Source: JAYFRC01 sp034926415
GTDB taxonomy: Bacteria > Bacillota > Clostridia > Oscillospirales > Oscillospiraceae
Direction: 5' to 3'
NCBI GenBank assembly: GCA_034926415.1
Contig: JAYFRC010000052.1
Location: 1-35,485, forward strand
Length of the DNA stretch: 35,485 nucleotides
Shown here: positions 7,034 through 14,791 of the stretch, in pieces
How positions within the stretch are numbered: position 1 is the first letter of the stretch
Layout: the number at the start of each line of letters is the position of its first letter
Program-made: the position numbers and the translations under genes
Notes under the pieces: generated by a model
Database searches by the model: none
What the model saw: the letters and a program-made list of their open reading frames with translations, nothing else
Told to the model about the DNA's origin: nothing

Positions 7034-8065
7034 ATGAAAAAGATGATGCTCGGCGCCGATTATCTTTCGTCCTTCGCCTCGGAGCTGTCACTTACGCTGC
7101 ACGACGGCATCGCGCCCGCCGACGCGCTGTCCCTTCTGCGTTCCGAGGAACCGGACAGGGATATGCAGGAACTTCTCCGCGAGCTGTATGAGGCCGCGGA
7201 CAGAGGCGGCTACCTCTATTCCGCCATGGAGGAAAACGGCTCCTTCCCAGATTATTTCCTACATATGGTGCGCCTCGGCGAGACGACCGGTCGGCTCGAG
7301 GATTCTCTGCGCGCGCTCGCAAGATACTACGAGCGTCAGGAGAATATCCGCTCCGCCGTACGCTCCGCCGTCGCCTACCCCTCGCTTCTGCTCGTGATGA
7401 TGCTGATCGTCATAGTGATACTCATAACAAAAGTTCTTCCTATATTTTCAGACGTGTTCAATCAGTTCGGCACATCCGTACCCGCGGGGGTCGAGCGGCT
7501 AATGTCCGTCGGCCGCGCGCTTTCAGGCGCGTCCGGCATAATTATCGCCATTATAATAGCGGCCGCGGTCCTTATCTTTATCCTATCGCGCGTGCCCGCC
7601 TGCCGCGAATGGCTGTACCGCCGCTTCCTCGGCGGGCGCTCCGGCGCGCTAATTATCGGCGCCAGATTTGCCTCCGCGCTGTCCATGGGCGTATCCAGCG
7701 GACTCGACATGGACGACGCGCTGTCTCTTGCGGATATGCTCTGCGACTCGGTCGATATGTCGCGGAAAATAGACGCGGCCAAAAAAAGAATGAGCTCCGG
7801 CGCATCCTTTGCCGATGCGATACGCGACAGCGGGATATTCCCGCCGCGCGACAGCCGGACGCTTGCCATAGCCGTACGCACGGGAACCACGGACGCCGTT
7901 CTCAGCCAGATAGCGGACAGGCAGGAAAACGCCGCCGAGGAGCACATCGAACGCACGGTGTCGATAATCGAGCCGACAGTCGTAATCATCCTGTCGGTCG
8001 TCGTCGGACTCATACTTCTCTCGGTCATGCTTCCGCTCATCTCCATCATGACCTGCATAGGCTAA
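7034..8065 (+). CDS. Type II secretion / type IV pilus inner-membrane platform protein (GspF/PilC family, 343 aa)
   Basis: Membrane platform on which pilins or pseudopilins are assembled by the motor ATPase. The protein has the duplicated F-domain layout: a first cytoplasmic domain (about 10-130) with HMVRLGETTGRLEDSL, a transmembrane segment around 125-150 (LLLVMMLIVIVILITKV), further hydrophobic segments near 175-200, a second cytoplasmic domain, and a final segment (VVIILSVVVGLILLSVMLPL). The ATG at 7034 is chosen because it has a strong ribosome binding site; the reading frame is open further upstream but lacks one. It is the first gene of a six-gene operon with overlapping or closely spaced genes. 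Isoleucine is mostly coded by ATA, as in the rest of the downstream chromosome. Confidence 0.9.
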   Translation: MKKMMLGADYLSSFASELSLTLHDGIAPADALSLLRSEEPDRDMQELLRELYEAADRGGYLYSAMEENGSFPDYFLHMVRLGETTGRLEDSLRALARYYERQENIRSAVRSAVAYPSLLLVMMLIVIVILITKVLPIFSDVFNQFGTSVPAGVERLMSVGRALSGASGIIIAIIIAAAVLIFILSRVPACREWLYRRFLGGRSGALIIGARFASALSMGVSSGLDMDDALSLADMLCDSVDMSRKIDAAKKRMSSGASFADAIRDSGIFPPRDSRTLAIAVRTGTTDAVLSQIADRQENAAEEHIERTVSIIEPTVVIILSVVVGLILLSVMLPLISIMTCIG

Positions 8066-8078
8066 GCGGGGCGGCGCC

Positions 8079-8393
8079 ATGAAAAAGACTTCTATACGAA
8101 ATATTCTGCCCGCCGCGATGCCTCTGGTCCTGTTCGCCTTCGTCGCCTCCGTGGTCTTCTTCGCCGCCGGAAACGCGGGAAACAGCGGGACGGAGCAGGG
8201 CCGTCAGGTGCTTGAGGACAGCGTCCGGCGCGCCGCGGTGCGCTGCTACGCGATAGAGGGGCGCTATCCCGAAAGCGAGGCGTATCTCGAGCAGCACTAC
8301 GGCATTACCTACGACGCCGACGAATATGCCGTGCATTACGAGATATTTGCCGACAACATAATGCCCGACATAACCGTTACGATACTTGCATGA
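8079..8393 (+). CDS. Small membrane-anchored pilus-operon protein (104 aa)
   Basis: One N-terminal transmembrane segment (about residues 10-30, LPAAMPLVLFAFVASVVFF) is followed by a soluble part with RRAAVRCYAIEGRYPES and YLEQHYGI. The latter resembles the 'A..CYA.EG.YP..' region after the first helix of pilin-like proteins. There is no obvious prepilin cleavage site. It starts 13 bp after the platform gene and is probably an accessory pseudopilus component. I do not recognise a named family. Confidence 0.7.
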   Translation: MKKTSIRNILPAAMPLVLFAFVASVVFFAAGNAGNSGTEQGRQVLEDSVRRAAVRCYAIEGRYPESEAYLEQHYGITYDADEYAVHYEIFADNIMPDITVTILA

Positions 8394-8430
8394 TTTTTGC
8401 GTCGATTTTTGTCTGAAAGGGGGACGGGCC

Positions 8431-8919
8431 GTGACTTGCCGCGCGCATACGATAGATTCCGTGTTCGTTCTTCTTTTGTTCACGGTGTTCGCCCTGTCGG
8501 TGTTCGCCGTGCTCGTGTTCGGCACGCGCTCGTACATATCGGTGAACGACAGCGCAAACGACGGCTACGACCTTCGGACCTGTCTTTCGTATATCGAGAC
8601 GAAAGTGCGTCAGGGCGACGCCGACGGCGCGATAAGCGTCGGCGAGATGGGCGGCTCGCCTGCGCTGCTGATCGACCGCGACATTGACGGGGAGCTTTAC
8701 GAGACCGCGCTCTACGCCTATGACGGTAAAATGCGCGAGCTGTTTTCCGAAAAATCGCTAGGCCTCGGAGCCGACGACGGCACGGAACTGCTCTCTGTAA
8801 AAAGTCTAGATTTTAGTCTTGAAGACGACGGGCTCCTCCGCGTCGAGTGCACCGGTACGGACGGGTCGAGCCGCTCCGCGCTGATATATATTTCAAGCGG
8901 GGACGGTGAGGCCGGATGA
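8431..8919 (+). CDS. DUF4860 domain-containing pilus-operon protein (162 aa)
   Basis: N-terminal hydrophobic segment (about 8-32, HTIDSVFVLLLFTVFALS) then a beta-rich soluble domain with RTCLSYIETKVRQGDADGAI, GSPALLIDRDIDGELYET and LRELF-like elements. I recognise this pattern as DUF4860, regularly found beside clostridial GspF/PilT genes. The GTG at 8431 is chosen because an AAAGGGGG ribosome binding site stands just before it; an ATG at 8386 overlaps the previous gene and has none. The stop overlaps the next start (ATGA). The protein probably forms part of the pseudopilus or its membrane anchor. Confidence 0.75.
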   Translation: MTCRAHTIDSVFVLLLFTVFALSVFAVLVFGTRSYISVNDSANDGYDLRTCLSYIETKVRQGDADGAISVGEMGGSPALLIDRDIDGELYETALYAYDGKMRELFSEKSLGLGADDGTELLSVKSLDFSLEDDGLLRVECTGTDGSSRSALIYISSGDGEAG

Positions 8920-9338
8920 AATCCCGTTCCAGTTCGAGCCTCTTCCTTATCGAGCTCATAATCGCTCTGTTGTTTTTCTCGGTCTGCGCCGCCATATGCG
9001 TGAATATCTTTGCAAAGAGCGCGCTTCTGGCGAAAAATGCAAGGGAGTCCGAGAACGCCGTGCTGCTGGCCGAAAACGCAGCCGCCGCGTACAAGAGTGC
9101 CGGCGGAGACATGGACAAAACGGCCGCGCTTCTCGGCGGGAATTGCGACTTGGGCTCCGTCTCGGCATCTTACGACGAAAACTGCTCCTCCGCCGAGGAC
9201 GACGGCGTTTATTCCCTCACCATAATACCGGATGACGATTCGCCGTACTATACCGGCGCCTGTATAACCGTCTGCGGAAGCTCGGGCGGCGAGCTGTTCT
9301 CCATGAGCGTCGGAGCGATGGGAGGCGGTGCGCAATGA
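8916..9338 (+). CDS. Pseudopilin-like protein (140 aa)
   Basis: The N-terminus is a short polar leader followed by LFLIELIIALLFFSVCAAI, a pilin-like hydrophobic helix with the typical Glu five residues into it. The residue before the presumed cleavage point is not the canonical Gly, so processing by a prepilin peptidase is uncertain. The rest (ENAVLLAENAAAAYKSAGGD and a C-terminal beta region) fits a minor pseudopilin. Translationally coupled on both sides by 4-base overlaps. Confidence 0.7.
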   Translation: MKSRSSSSLFLIELIIALLFFSVCAAICVNIFAKSALLAKNARESENAVLLAENAAAAYKSAGGDMDKTAALLGGNCDLGSVSASYDENCSSAEDDGVYSLTIIPDDDSPYYTGACITVCGSSGGELFSMSVGAMGGGAQ

Positions 9339-9751
9339 AACGCAAACCCCACGGCGTAAGCGTCGGAAGCGCGCTGCTGATAATGATACTCGCAGTGCTT
9401 TGCCTCACGATATTCTCCGTTCTTTCGCTCTCCTCGGCCAACGCGTCCCTGGCGATGGCAGACCGCACGGCGGAGGAAACGCGCGGTTACTACGCCGCCG
9501 ACAAGGCCGCCTGCGCCATACTCTCTCAGATACTCGCGGGAGACGAAGTCGCCCCGGCGGCAACGTCGCCTGGCGAGGACGGGGCGACGGTATATTCTTA
9601 TTCCGTTCCGATAGACGACGGCAGTAAGCTTATGGTCGACGTCAAAGTATCGGGCCAAAAATACGACATACTCCGCTGGCAGGCGGAAAATATTTCCATC
9701 TGGTCCCCCGACGAGTCCCTTAACGTCTGGGACGGTGAAACAGAGGAGTGA
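9335..9751 (+). CDS. PilX-like membrane-anchored pilus-operon protein (138 aa)
   Basis: N-terminal hydrophobic helix (about 10-33, GSALLIMILAVLCLTIFSVL) followed by ADRTAEETRGYYAADKAAC. The 'YYAAD.A' element is common in PilX-type minor pilus proteins. The remaining 80 residues have no recognised motif. It starts within the stop of the pseudopilin gene and ends just before the ATPase start. Assignment to the pilus apparatus rests on the helix and the operon. Confidence 0.65.
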   Translation: MKRKPHGVSVGSALLIMILAVLCLTIFSVLSLSSANASLAMADRTAEETRGYYAADKAACAILSQILAGDEVAPAATSPGEDGATVYSYSVPIDDGSKLMVDVKVSGQKYDILRWQAENISIWSPDESLNVWDGETEE

Positions 9752-9756
9752 CGCGC

Positions 9757-10824
9757 ATGTCAGATATTCAGGAAATACTCCGCGAGGCCGCGGATAAGAA
9801 AGCTTCCGACGTCTTCATCGTCGCCGGACTTCCCGTATCCTTCCGCATAAACGAGGTTATTTCCCCTCGCGGCAGCGAACGCGTCATGCCCGCCGAGAGC
9901 GAAGAGCTGGTGCGCGACATCTATAAGATAGCGAACCGCGACATATCGCGCTATATGGAACACGGCGACGACGATTTTTCAATGTCTCTGCCTAAGATAT
10001 CGCGCTTTCGCGTATGCGTCTACCGGCAGCGCGGATCAATGGCCGCCGTTATCCGCGTCGTGGCTTTCGGCATACCCGACCGCAGGAAATGCAACATACC
10101 CGACGAGGTCATGCGCATAGCCGACCGCACAAAGGGCATGGTGATAGTCTCCGGCCCCGCCGGAAGCGGCAAATCCACGACTCTCGCCTGCGTCATCGAC
10201 CGTATAAATCACACGCGCAACGGTCACATCATAACGCTCGAGGACCCGATAGAGTACGTCTACCGCAACGACAAATGCGTCGTGTCGCAGCGCGAGATAG
10301 GCCTCGACACCGACAGCTATATAACCGCTCTGCGCGCATCTCTTCGCCAGGCGCCGGACGTGATACTGCTCGGCGAGATGCGGGATTTGGAAACGATAAA
10401 GACCGCAGTCACCGCCGCCGAGACAGGGCATCTTCTTATCTCTACGCTGCACACCGCGGGCGCGGTCGCCACGATAGACCGCATAATAGATGTCTTTCCT
10501 CCCCAGCAGCAGTCGCAGATACGTGTCCAGCTCGCGATACTGCTTCAGACGATAGTATCGCAGCAGCTTCTCCCGTCGCTCGACGGGTCGCTTGTTCCGG
10601 CGTTCGAGATAATGCACGTCAATACCGCGATACGCAACATGATACGCGAGTCCAAGACGCACCAGATAGACGCCTGCATCTACGCTGGCGCTAGCGAGGG
10701 CATGATGTCGATGGACGCGAGCATACTTGCCCTGTACAGGAGCGGAAAAATATCGGCCGACACCGCCGTATATTACGCGGCGAATCCCGAAGGCATGGAA
10801 AGGCGCATAAAAGACAAAGAATAA
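9757..10824 (+). CDS. PilT/GspE-family secretion ATPase (355 aa)
   Basis: Hexameric motor ATPase for pilus retraction or extension. The N-terminal domain begins SDIQEILREAADKKASDVFI, typical of PilT. Walker A is GPAGSGKS (about 133-140). It also has an Asp box (ITLEDPIEYVY), a Walker B (VILLGEMRD) and a His box (GHLLISTLHT). Length is right for PilT (about 345-360 aa). The ATG at 9757, with GAGGAG 8 bases upstream, is preferred over the GTG at 9748, which overlaps that sequence. Last gene of the operon. It is the only motor ATPase in the operon, so it may do the assembly work as well. Confidence 0.92.
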   Translation: MSDIQEILREAADKKASDVFIVAGLPVSFRINEVISPRGSERVMPAESEELVRDIYKIANRDISRYMEHGDDDFSMSLPKISRFRVCVYRQRGSMAAVIRVVAFGIPDRRKCNIPDEVMRIADRTKGMVIVSGPAGSGKSTTLACVIDRINHTRNGHIITLEDPIEYVYRNDKCVVSQREIGLDTDSYITALRASLRQAPDVILLGEMRDLETIKTAVTAAETGHLLISTLHTAGAVATIDRIIDVFPPQQQSQIRVQLAILLQTIVSQQLLPSLDGSLVPAFEIMHVNTAIRNMIRESKTHQIDACIYAGASEGMMSMDASILALYRSGKISADTAVYYAANPEGMERRIKDKE

Positions 10825-10883
10825 AAGCCCGGGGGCTGAGGTGTTTATTACTCACCACCCCCCCCCCGGCCTTCACATTGCAG

Positions 10884-10919
10884 AAAACTCCCCGCGCCCT
10901 GATGGACGCGGGGAGTTTT
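10884..10919. terminator. Bidirectional intrinsic terminator between the pilus operon and prfB
   Basis: A perfect 13-bp stem (10884-10896 with 10907-10919) has AAAA on the left and TTTT on the right, so it can end transcription from both sides. A run of 10 C at 10858-10867 stands just upstream. Confidence 0.85.
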
Positions 10920-10920
10920 G

Positions 10921-12045
10921 TTATTTTTCCAGCGTTCCGTTTGCGGCGGCGGTCAGGTAGGCGTTGATAAAGCCGTCCAGATCGCCGTCCATGACGGCGT
11001 TGATGTTTCCGGTCTCAAAATTCGTGCGGTGGTCTTTTACCATCGTATAGGGCATGAATACATAGGAGCGTATCTGGCTGCCCCACTCTATCTTCATCTG
11101 CACGCCCTTGATGTCGGATACCTTTTCCGCGTGCTGCTGCGCCTTGAGCTCCATCAGCTTGGCGCGGAGCATCTTCATGCAGTTGTCGCGGTTCTGGAAC
11201 TGGCTGCGCTCGGTCTGGCAGAACACGACGATCCCGGTCGGCAGATGCTTTATGCGCACCGCTGACGACGTCTTATTGATGTGCTGTCCGCCGGCTCCGG
11301 AGGAACGGCACGCCTGCATCTCGATTTCCTCGGGCCGTATCTCTATCGTGTTGTCGTCCGGCAGATCCGGCATGACCTCTATGGCGGCGAACGAGGTCTG
11401 GCGGCGGGCGTTGGCGTCGAACGGCGAGACGCGCACAAGGCGGTGCACGCCGTTTTCGCTGCGGAGCAGTCCGTAGGCGTTTTCGCCCTCTATCGAGATG
11501 GTAGCGGCCTTTATTCCGGCCTCGTCGCCGTCCTCGTAATCAAGCGTCTGCCACTTGAAGCCGTGGCGCTCCGCCCAGTGGGTGTACATGCGAAGCAGCA
11601 TCTGCGCCCAGTCCTGAGCCTCGGTTCCTCCGGCTCCGGCGTGGAAAGTTATCATGGCGTTGTTTGCGTCGTACTCGCCGGTAAGCAGCGCCGACATGCG
11701 GCGCTCCGCGACCTCGTTCTCGATGCGGGAATACGCCTCGGCCAGCTCCGGGAGCTGGCTTTCGTCTTCCTCTTCCATCGCCATCTCGCAAAGCGTCCCG
11801 GCGTCTTCCCAGTCGCTTTTCAGCTTGTCGAAGGCGTGAACCTTGTTTTCAAGGCGCTTTATATCCTGCGCCACGGCCTGCGAATGAGCAAGGTCGTTCC
11901 AGAAGCCCTCCTGCTCGCTCTCGCTGCGGAGCTCCGCAAGCCGCGAACGCGCGCCCTCTATGTTAAGCGCCTGCTCGAGCTCGCCGAGCACAGGCTCAAG
12001 AGCTCCGAGTTTCTGCTTGTATTCATCGTATTCAATCATGCTCAT
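10921..12045 (-). CDS. prfB: Peptide chain release factor 2 (374 aa)
   Basis: Recognises UGA and UAA stop codons and triggers peptide release on the ribosome. The GGQ motif is in SSGAGGQHINKT, the catalytic loop that enters the peptidyl transferase centre. The stop-codon reading tripeptide SPF is in VRVSPFDANARRQ. The rest is full-length RF2 with an N-terminal helical domain (MIEYDEYKQKLGALEP). The gene is one continuous frame: the programmed +1 frameshift near codon 25 known from Escherichia coli and many other bacteria is absent. Transcribed alone from its own promoter. Confidence 0.97.
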   Translation of the reverse strand: MSMIEYDEYKQKLGALEPVLGELEQALNIEGARSRLAELRSESEQEGFWNDLAHSQAVAQDIKRLENKVHAFDKLKSDWEDAGTLCEMAMEEEDESQLPELAEAYSRIENEVAERRMSALLTGEYDANNAMITFHAGAGGTEAQDWAQMLLRMYTHWAERHGFKWQTLDYEDGDEAGIKAATISIEGENAYGLLRSENGVHRLVRVSPFDANARRQTSFAAIEVMPDLPDDNTIEIRPEEIEMQACRSSGAGGQHINKTSSAVRIKHLPTGIVVFCQTERSQFQNRDNCMKMLRAKLMELKAQQHAEKVSDIKGVQMKIEWGSQIRSYVFMPYTMVKDHRTNFETGNINAVMDGDLDGFINAYLTAAANGTLEK

Positions 12046-12100
12046 ATCGTTTCAAATTCTCCGTTAAAATATATAATTGTGTCTATAATCACAGTACTTT

Positions 12101-12129
12101 ATTATACTCAAAAATCTGCGTCCTGTAAA
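12101..12129 (-). promoter_or_regulatory. Promoter of prfB
   Basis: On the minus strand, TTTACA (12124-12129) and TATAAT (12101-12106) are separated by 17 bases, about 55 bases upstream of the prfB start. Confidence 0.75.
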
Positions 12130-12158
12130 GCGGTTCCCTCGGCCATGCAAACTTTATC

Positions 12159-12187
12159 TTGAAATATATTCCCGTGTACTGTATAGT
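12159..12187 (+). promoter_or_regulatory. Promoter of the sodium:alanine symporter gene
   Basis: TTGAAA (12159-12164) and TATAGT (12182-12187) are separated by 17 bases. The start codon is 111 bases further, leaving a leader of about 100 bases. Confidence 0.75.
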
Positions 12188-12234
12188 TGAAACATATTTT
12201 TTATTGGAAACAGCCAAATACGACTGCTTTCCTT

Positions 12235-12277
12235 CCGTGTAAACGCAAATTTAGGGGAGTTTGCGTTTATTGCACGG
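12235..12277 (+). promoter_or_regulatory. Leader hairpin upstream of the symporter gene
   Basis: AAACGCAAA (12241-12249) pairs with TTTGCGTTT (12260-12268), extended by CCGTG (12235-12239) with CACGG (12273-12277). It ends 21 bases before the start codon and leaves the ribosome binding site free. It has no long T-run, so it is not a normal terminator; mRNA stabilisation or attenuation is possible. No known riboswitch is recognised. Confidence 0.45.
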
Positions 12278-12298
12278 CCAATCGAGGGGGAACGGAGA

Positions 12299-13741
12299 AT
12301 GATAGATCAACCTACGCTCGGCGACGTCATAAACGGTATCATAGGCACCGTTGACGGTTGGGTCTGGGGCATACCGCTGATGGTGCTGCTCATCGGATGC
12401 GGCGTGCTGCTCACGGTGCGGCTCAACCTGCTTCAGGTATTTCATCTGCCGAGGGCGCTCAAGTACATGGTCAAAAACGAGGCCAACGGCGAGGGCGAGG
12501 TGACGAGCTTCGCCGCGTTGTGCACGGCGCTTTCCGCAACCATAGGCACCGGTAATATCGTCGGCGTCGCGGGAGCGATAGCGGTCGGCGGCCCGGGAGC
12601 GCTGTTCTGGATGGAGGTCGCGGCCTTCTTCGGCATGGCGACGAAATACTCCGAGGGACTGCTCGCCATAAAGTACCGCACCATCGACAAGGACAATCAT
12701 GTGCTCGGCGGCCCGTTTTACTACATCGAAAACGGCATGGGCAAAAACTGGAAATGGCTTGCAAAGCTTTTTGCCTTTTTCGGCGCGCTAGCCGGCATCA
12801 TGGGTATAGGCACGATAACGCAGATAAGCGGCATAACTTCCGCCGTGCAGACGGTGTTTGACCCGAACATGGAGCACGTTCTGTTCTCCATCGGCCCCGA
12901 CCACCCGATAACGCTGGCCATAGTGATAAGCGGGCTTCTCGTCACGTTCTTTGCCGGGCTCGTAATAATCGGCGGCATAAAGAGAATTTCCAGCGTTTCT
13001 CAGGTAGTCGTCCCCTTTATGGCGATAACCTACGTCGTCGTATGTCTCGCGATACTTATACTCAACATAACCGAGATACCCGCTGCGATAATCGAGGTCG
13101 TACGCGGAGCGTTCGGTCTTGACGCGGTTGCCGGAGGCGCGTTCGGCGCCATGTTCGTGGCGATGCAAAAGGGCGTCGCGCGCGGTATATTCTCAAACGA
13201 GGCCGGCCTTGGCTCCGCGCCCATAGCGGCGGCCGCCGCGCAGACCAAGGAGCCCGTACGTCAGGGTCTCGTCACCATGACCGGCACGTTCATCGACACG
13301 ATAATAATCTGCACCTGCACCGGCCTCACGATAATCATCGCGGGCAGCTGGAACATTGGGCTTGAGGGCGTCAACATCACAATGGCGGCATTCGACTCCG
13401 GCCTTCCGCTCCCGGCCATGGTAAGCAACGTGATACTGATGCTCTGCCTCATTTTCTTCGCTTTCACGACGATACTCGGCTGGGATTATTACAGTGAAAG
13501 ATGCCTGGAGTACTTCACCAACCGCAACATGAAGGCCGTTCGCATCTACCGCTGGCTTTACATCGCCGCGGTGTTTGTCGGCCCCTACATCACCATCTCG
13601 GCAGTCTGGAACATCGCGGACATCTTCAACGGTCTGATGGCGTTCCCGAACATTATCGCATTGATAGCGCTGTCCGGCGTAGTCGCCGGCGAAACGAAAG
13701 CGTATTTCAGGGCGCAGAAACACAGCCCGCTTGAAAAATAA
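12299..13741 (+). CDS. Sodium:alanine/glycine symporter, AGCS family (480 aa)
   Basis: Imports alanine or glycine together with Na+ (or H+). It is a polytopic membrane protein; hydrophobic stretches cover most of the chain. Family features include the N-terminal GDVINGIIGTVDGWVWGIPL, the ALSATIGTGNIVGVAGAI segment and NEAGLGSAPIAAAAAQTKEP. Length (480 aa) is usual. An AACGGAGA ribosome binding site directly precedes the ATG. It is monocistronic, with its own promoter, a structured leader and a strong terminator. Which amino acid is preferred cannot be told from the sequence. Confidence 0.93.
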   Translation: MIDQPTLGDVINGIIGTVDGWVWGIPLMVLLIGCGVLLTVRLNLLQVFHLPRALKYMVKNEANGEGEVTSFAALCTALSATIGTGNIVGVAGAIAVGGPGALFWMEVAAFFGMATKYSEGLLAIKYRTIDKDNHVLGGPFYYIENGMGKNWKWLAKLFAFFGALAGIMGIGTITQISGITSAVQTVFDPNMEHVLFSIGPDHPITLAIVISGLLVTFFAGLVIIGGIKRISSVSQVVVPFMAITYVVVCLAILILNITEIPAAIIEVVRGAFGLDAVAGGAFGAMFVAMQKGVARGIFSNEAGLGSAPIAAAAAQTKEPVRQGLVTMTGTFIDTIIICTCTGLTIIIAGSWNIGLEGVNITMAAFDSGLPLPAMVSNVILMLCLIFFAFTTILGWDYYSERCLEYFTNRNMKAVRIYRWLYIAAVFVGPYITISAVWNIADIFNGLMAFPNIIALIALSGVVAGETKAYFRAQKHSPLEK

Positions 13742-13757
13742 AAACGTCCATAACATC

Positions 13758-13797
13758 AGCACGTCCGGCGCAAACCCGCGCCGGACGTGCTCTTTTT
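13758..13797 (+). terminator. Intrinsic terminator of the symporter gene
   Basis: A perfect 14-bp stem (13758-13771 with 13778-13791) around a 6-base loop, followed by CTTTTT. Confidence 0.85.
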
Positions 13798-13815
13798 CAT
13801 ATTTGCCGCGCCGCA

Positions 13816-14145
13816 TTACGGCGCATCCTCTTTTTCCTTAGGACGGAGATTCTCTATGCTCGCGCGGGCTCCGCCGTGGCCGAGGGCCGCGGCGCGTTCC
13901 CAGAGCGCGAAGGCGTCTTCGGCGTCGCGCGGCGCACCGTCTCCGTAATACCGGCACACGCCGAGATAGTACATGGCGTCCGCATTGCCAAGCTCCGCGG
14001 CGCGCGTCCAAAGCTCAAGCGCGGCCTTGAGGCTTCTTTCCCTGCCGCGGCCGTAGTAGCAGCTCTCCGCTATTCGCTCAATATGCGACGCGTCGTTTGT
14101 CGCCAGCGCGTCCGCGATTATTCTCATATCCTGTTTTGCCGACAT
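13816..14145 (-). CDS. Sel1-like repeat protein (109 aa)
   Basis: Two Sel1-type helical repeats are visible: LELWTRAAELGNADAMYYLG followed by CRYYGDGAPRDAEDAFALW and ERAAALGHGGA. Such repeats form a solenoid used for protein-protein contacts. No signal peptide is seen, so it is probably cytoplasmic. It has an AAGGTG ribosome binding site and its own promoter. No partner can be named. Confidence 0.8.
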   Translation of the reverse strand: MSAKQDMRIIADALATNDASHIERIAESCYYGRGRERSLKAALELWTRAAELGNADAMYYLGVCRYYGDGAPRDAEDAFALWERAAALGHGGARASIENLRPKEKEDAP

Positions 14146-14163
14146 AATTCGATCACCTTGTAT

Positions 14164-14193
14164 ATTGTATCACGAGCCGCGCCTGTTTTTCAA
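14164..14193 (-). promoter_or_regulatory. Promoter of the Sel1-repeat gene
   Basis: TTGAAA (14188-14193) and TACAAT (14164-14169) on the minus strand are separated by 18 bases. Confidence 0.6.
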
Positions 14194-14199
14194 GGCGCG

Positions 14200-14772
14200 T
14201 CAGCGCGCATCGGGTATGGTGCAGTATTTCGCGTACAGCTCCGGCCCGACCATGCGCATATAAATTTTCCTAAGCTCGCTCCCGCATACCTCGCGAAGAT
14301 CGGTGCGCTCCATGCCAAGATACAGCACCTCGTAATTCACATCCAGCAGCTTCGTGCGAAGCCCAGTATGCTCCGCGCAGCAGGCCAGATAAAAGTCGGC
14401 GCGGCGACGGCGCTCTTTAAGCTGGTCGGCGTTCTTCGCAAGCATCGGATCTTCTATCTCTATAAGCATACCTTCAAAAGGCATTTCGCGCGCGAGCCTC
14501 CTGAGAAAATCCCCGCCAATGCCGCGACCGCGCTCTTCGCGCTTCACCGCTAAATAGTCGAGCAGGACGAGGCGTCCGCCTTCTGTCCAGGCGAAAAACG
14601 CATATGCCTTCAGCTTGTCTCCATCGTAATATCCGAAACCTCCGGCTATGTTTTGCTCCATGGTCTCAAGAAAAATCGCGAGCGGCTTGAGCTCGCTTGG
14701 CGGAAAATCTTTTTTCATATAAACGTTGTAGACCGCGGAGAGATCCTCCGCGGTCAGCTTTTTAATCTCCAT
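14200..14772 (-). CDS. GNAT family N-acetyltransferase (190 aa)
   Basis: Acetyl-CoA-dependent acyltransferase fold. The coenzyme-binding signature is LAVKREERGRGIGGDFLRRL (about residues 75-94), preceded by the beta strand GGRLVLLDY. The C-terminal half (LLDVNYEVLYLGM, KIYMRMVGPELYAKYC) is typical of a GNAT group common in clostridia without an assigned substrate. It starts about 20 bp after the peptide transporter ATPase gene on the same strand, so it is probably the last gene of that operon. The substrate is unknown. Confidence 0.85.
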   Translation of the reverse strand: MEIKKLTAEDLSAVYNVYMKKDFPPSELKPLAIFLETMEQNIAGGFGYYDGDKLKAYAFFAWTEGGRLVLLDYLAVKREERGRGIGGDFLRRLAREMPFEGMLIEIEDPMLAKNADQLKERRRRADFYLACCAEHTGLRTKLLDVNYEVLYLGMERTDLREVCGSELRKIYMRMVGPELYAKYCTIPDAR

Positions 14773-14791
14773 GTTTTTATCTGCCTTTTCA

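Noticed and set aside
10858..10867. Run of 10 C between the pilus operon and prfB (and a run of 9 C near 26528) as phase-variable tracts
   Set aside because: Both lie outside coding and promoter sequence, just before terminators; no gene would be switched by a length change.
10921..12045. Expected programmed frameshift in prfB
   Set aside because: The gene is one open frame and I know in-frame RF2 genes from other Clostridia, so the missing frameshift is not remarkable.
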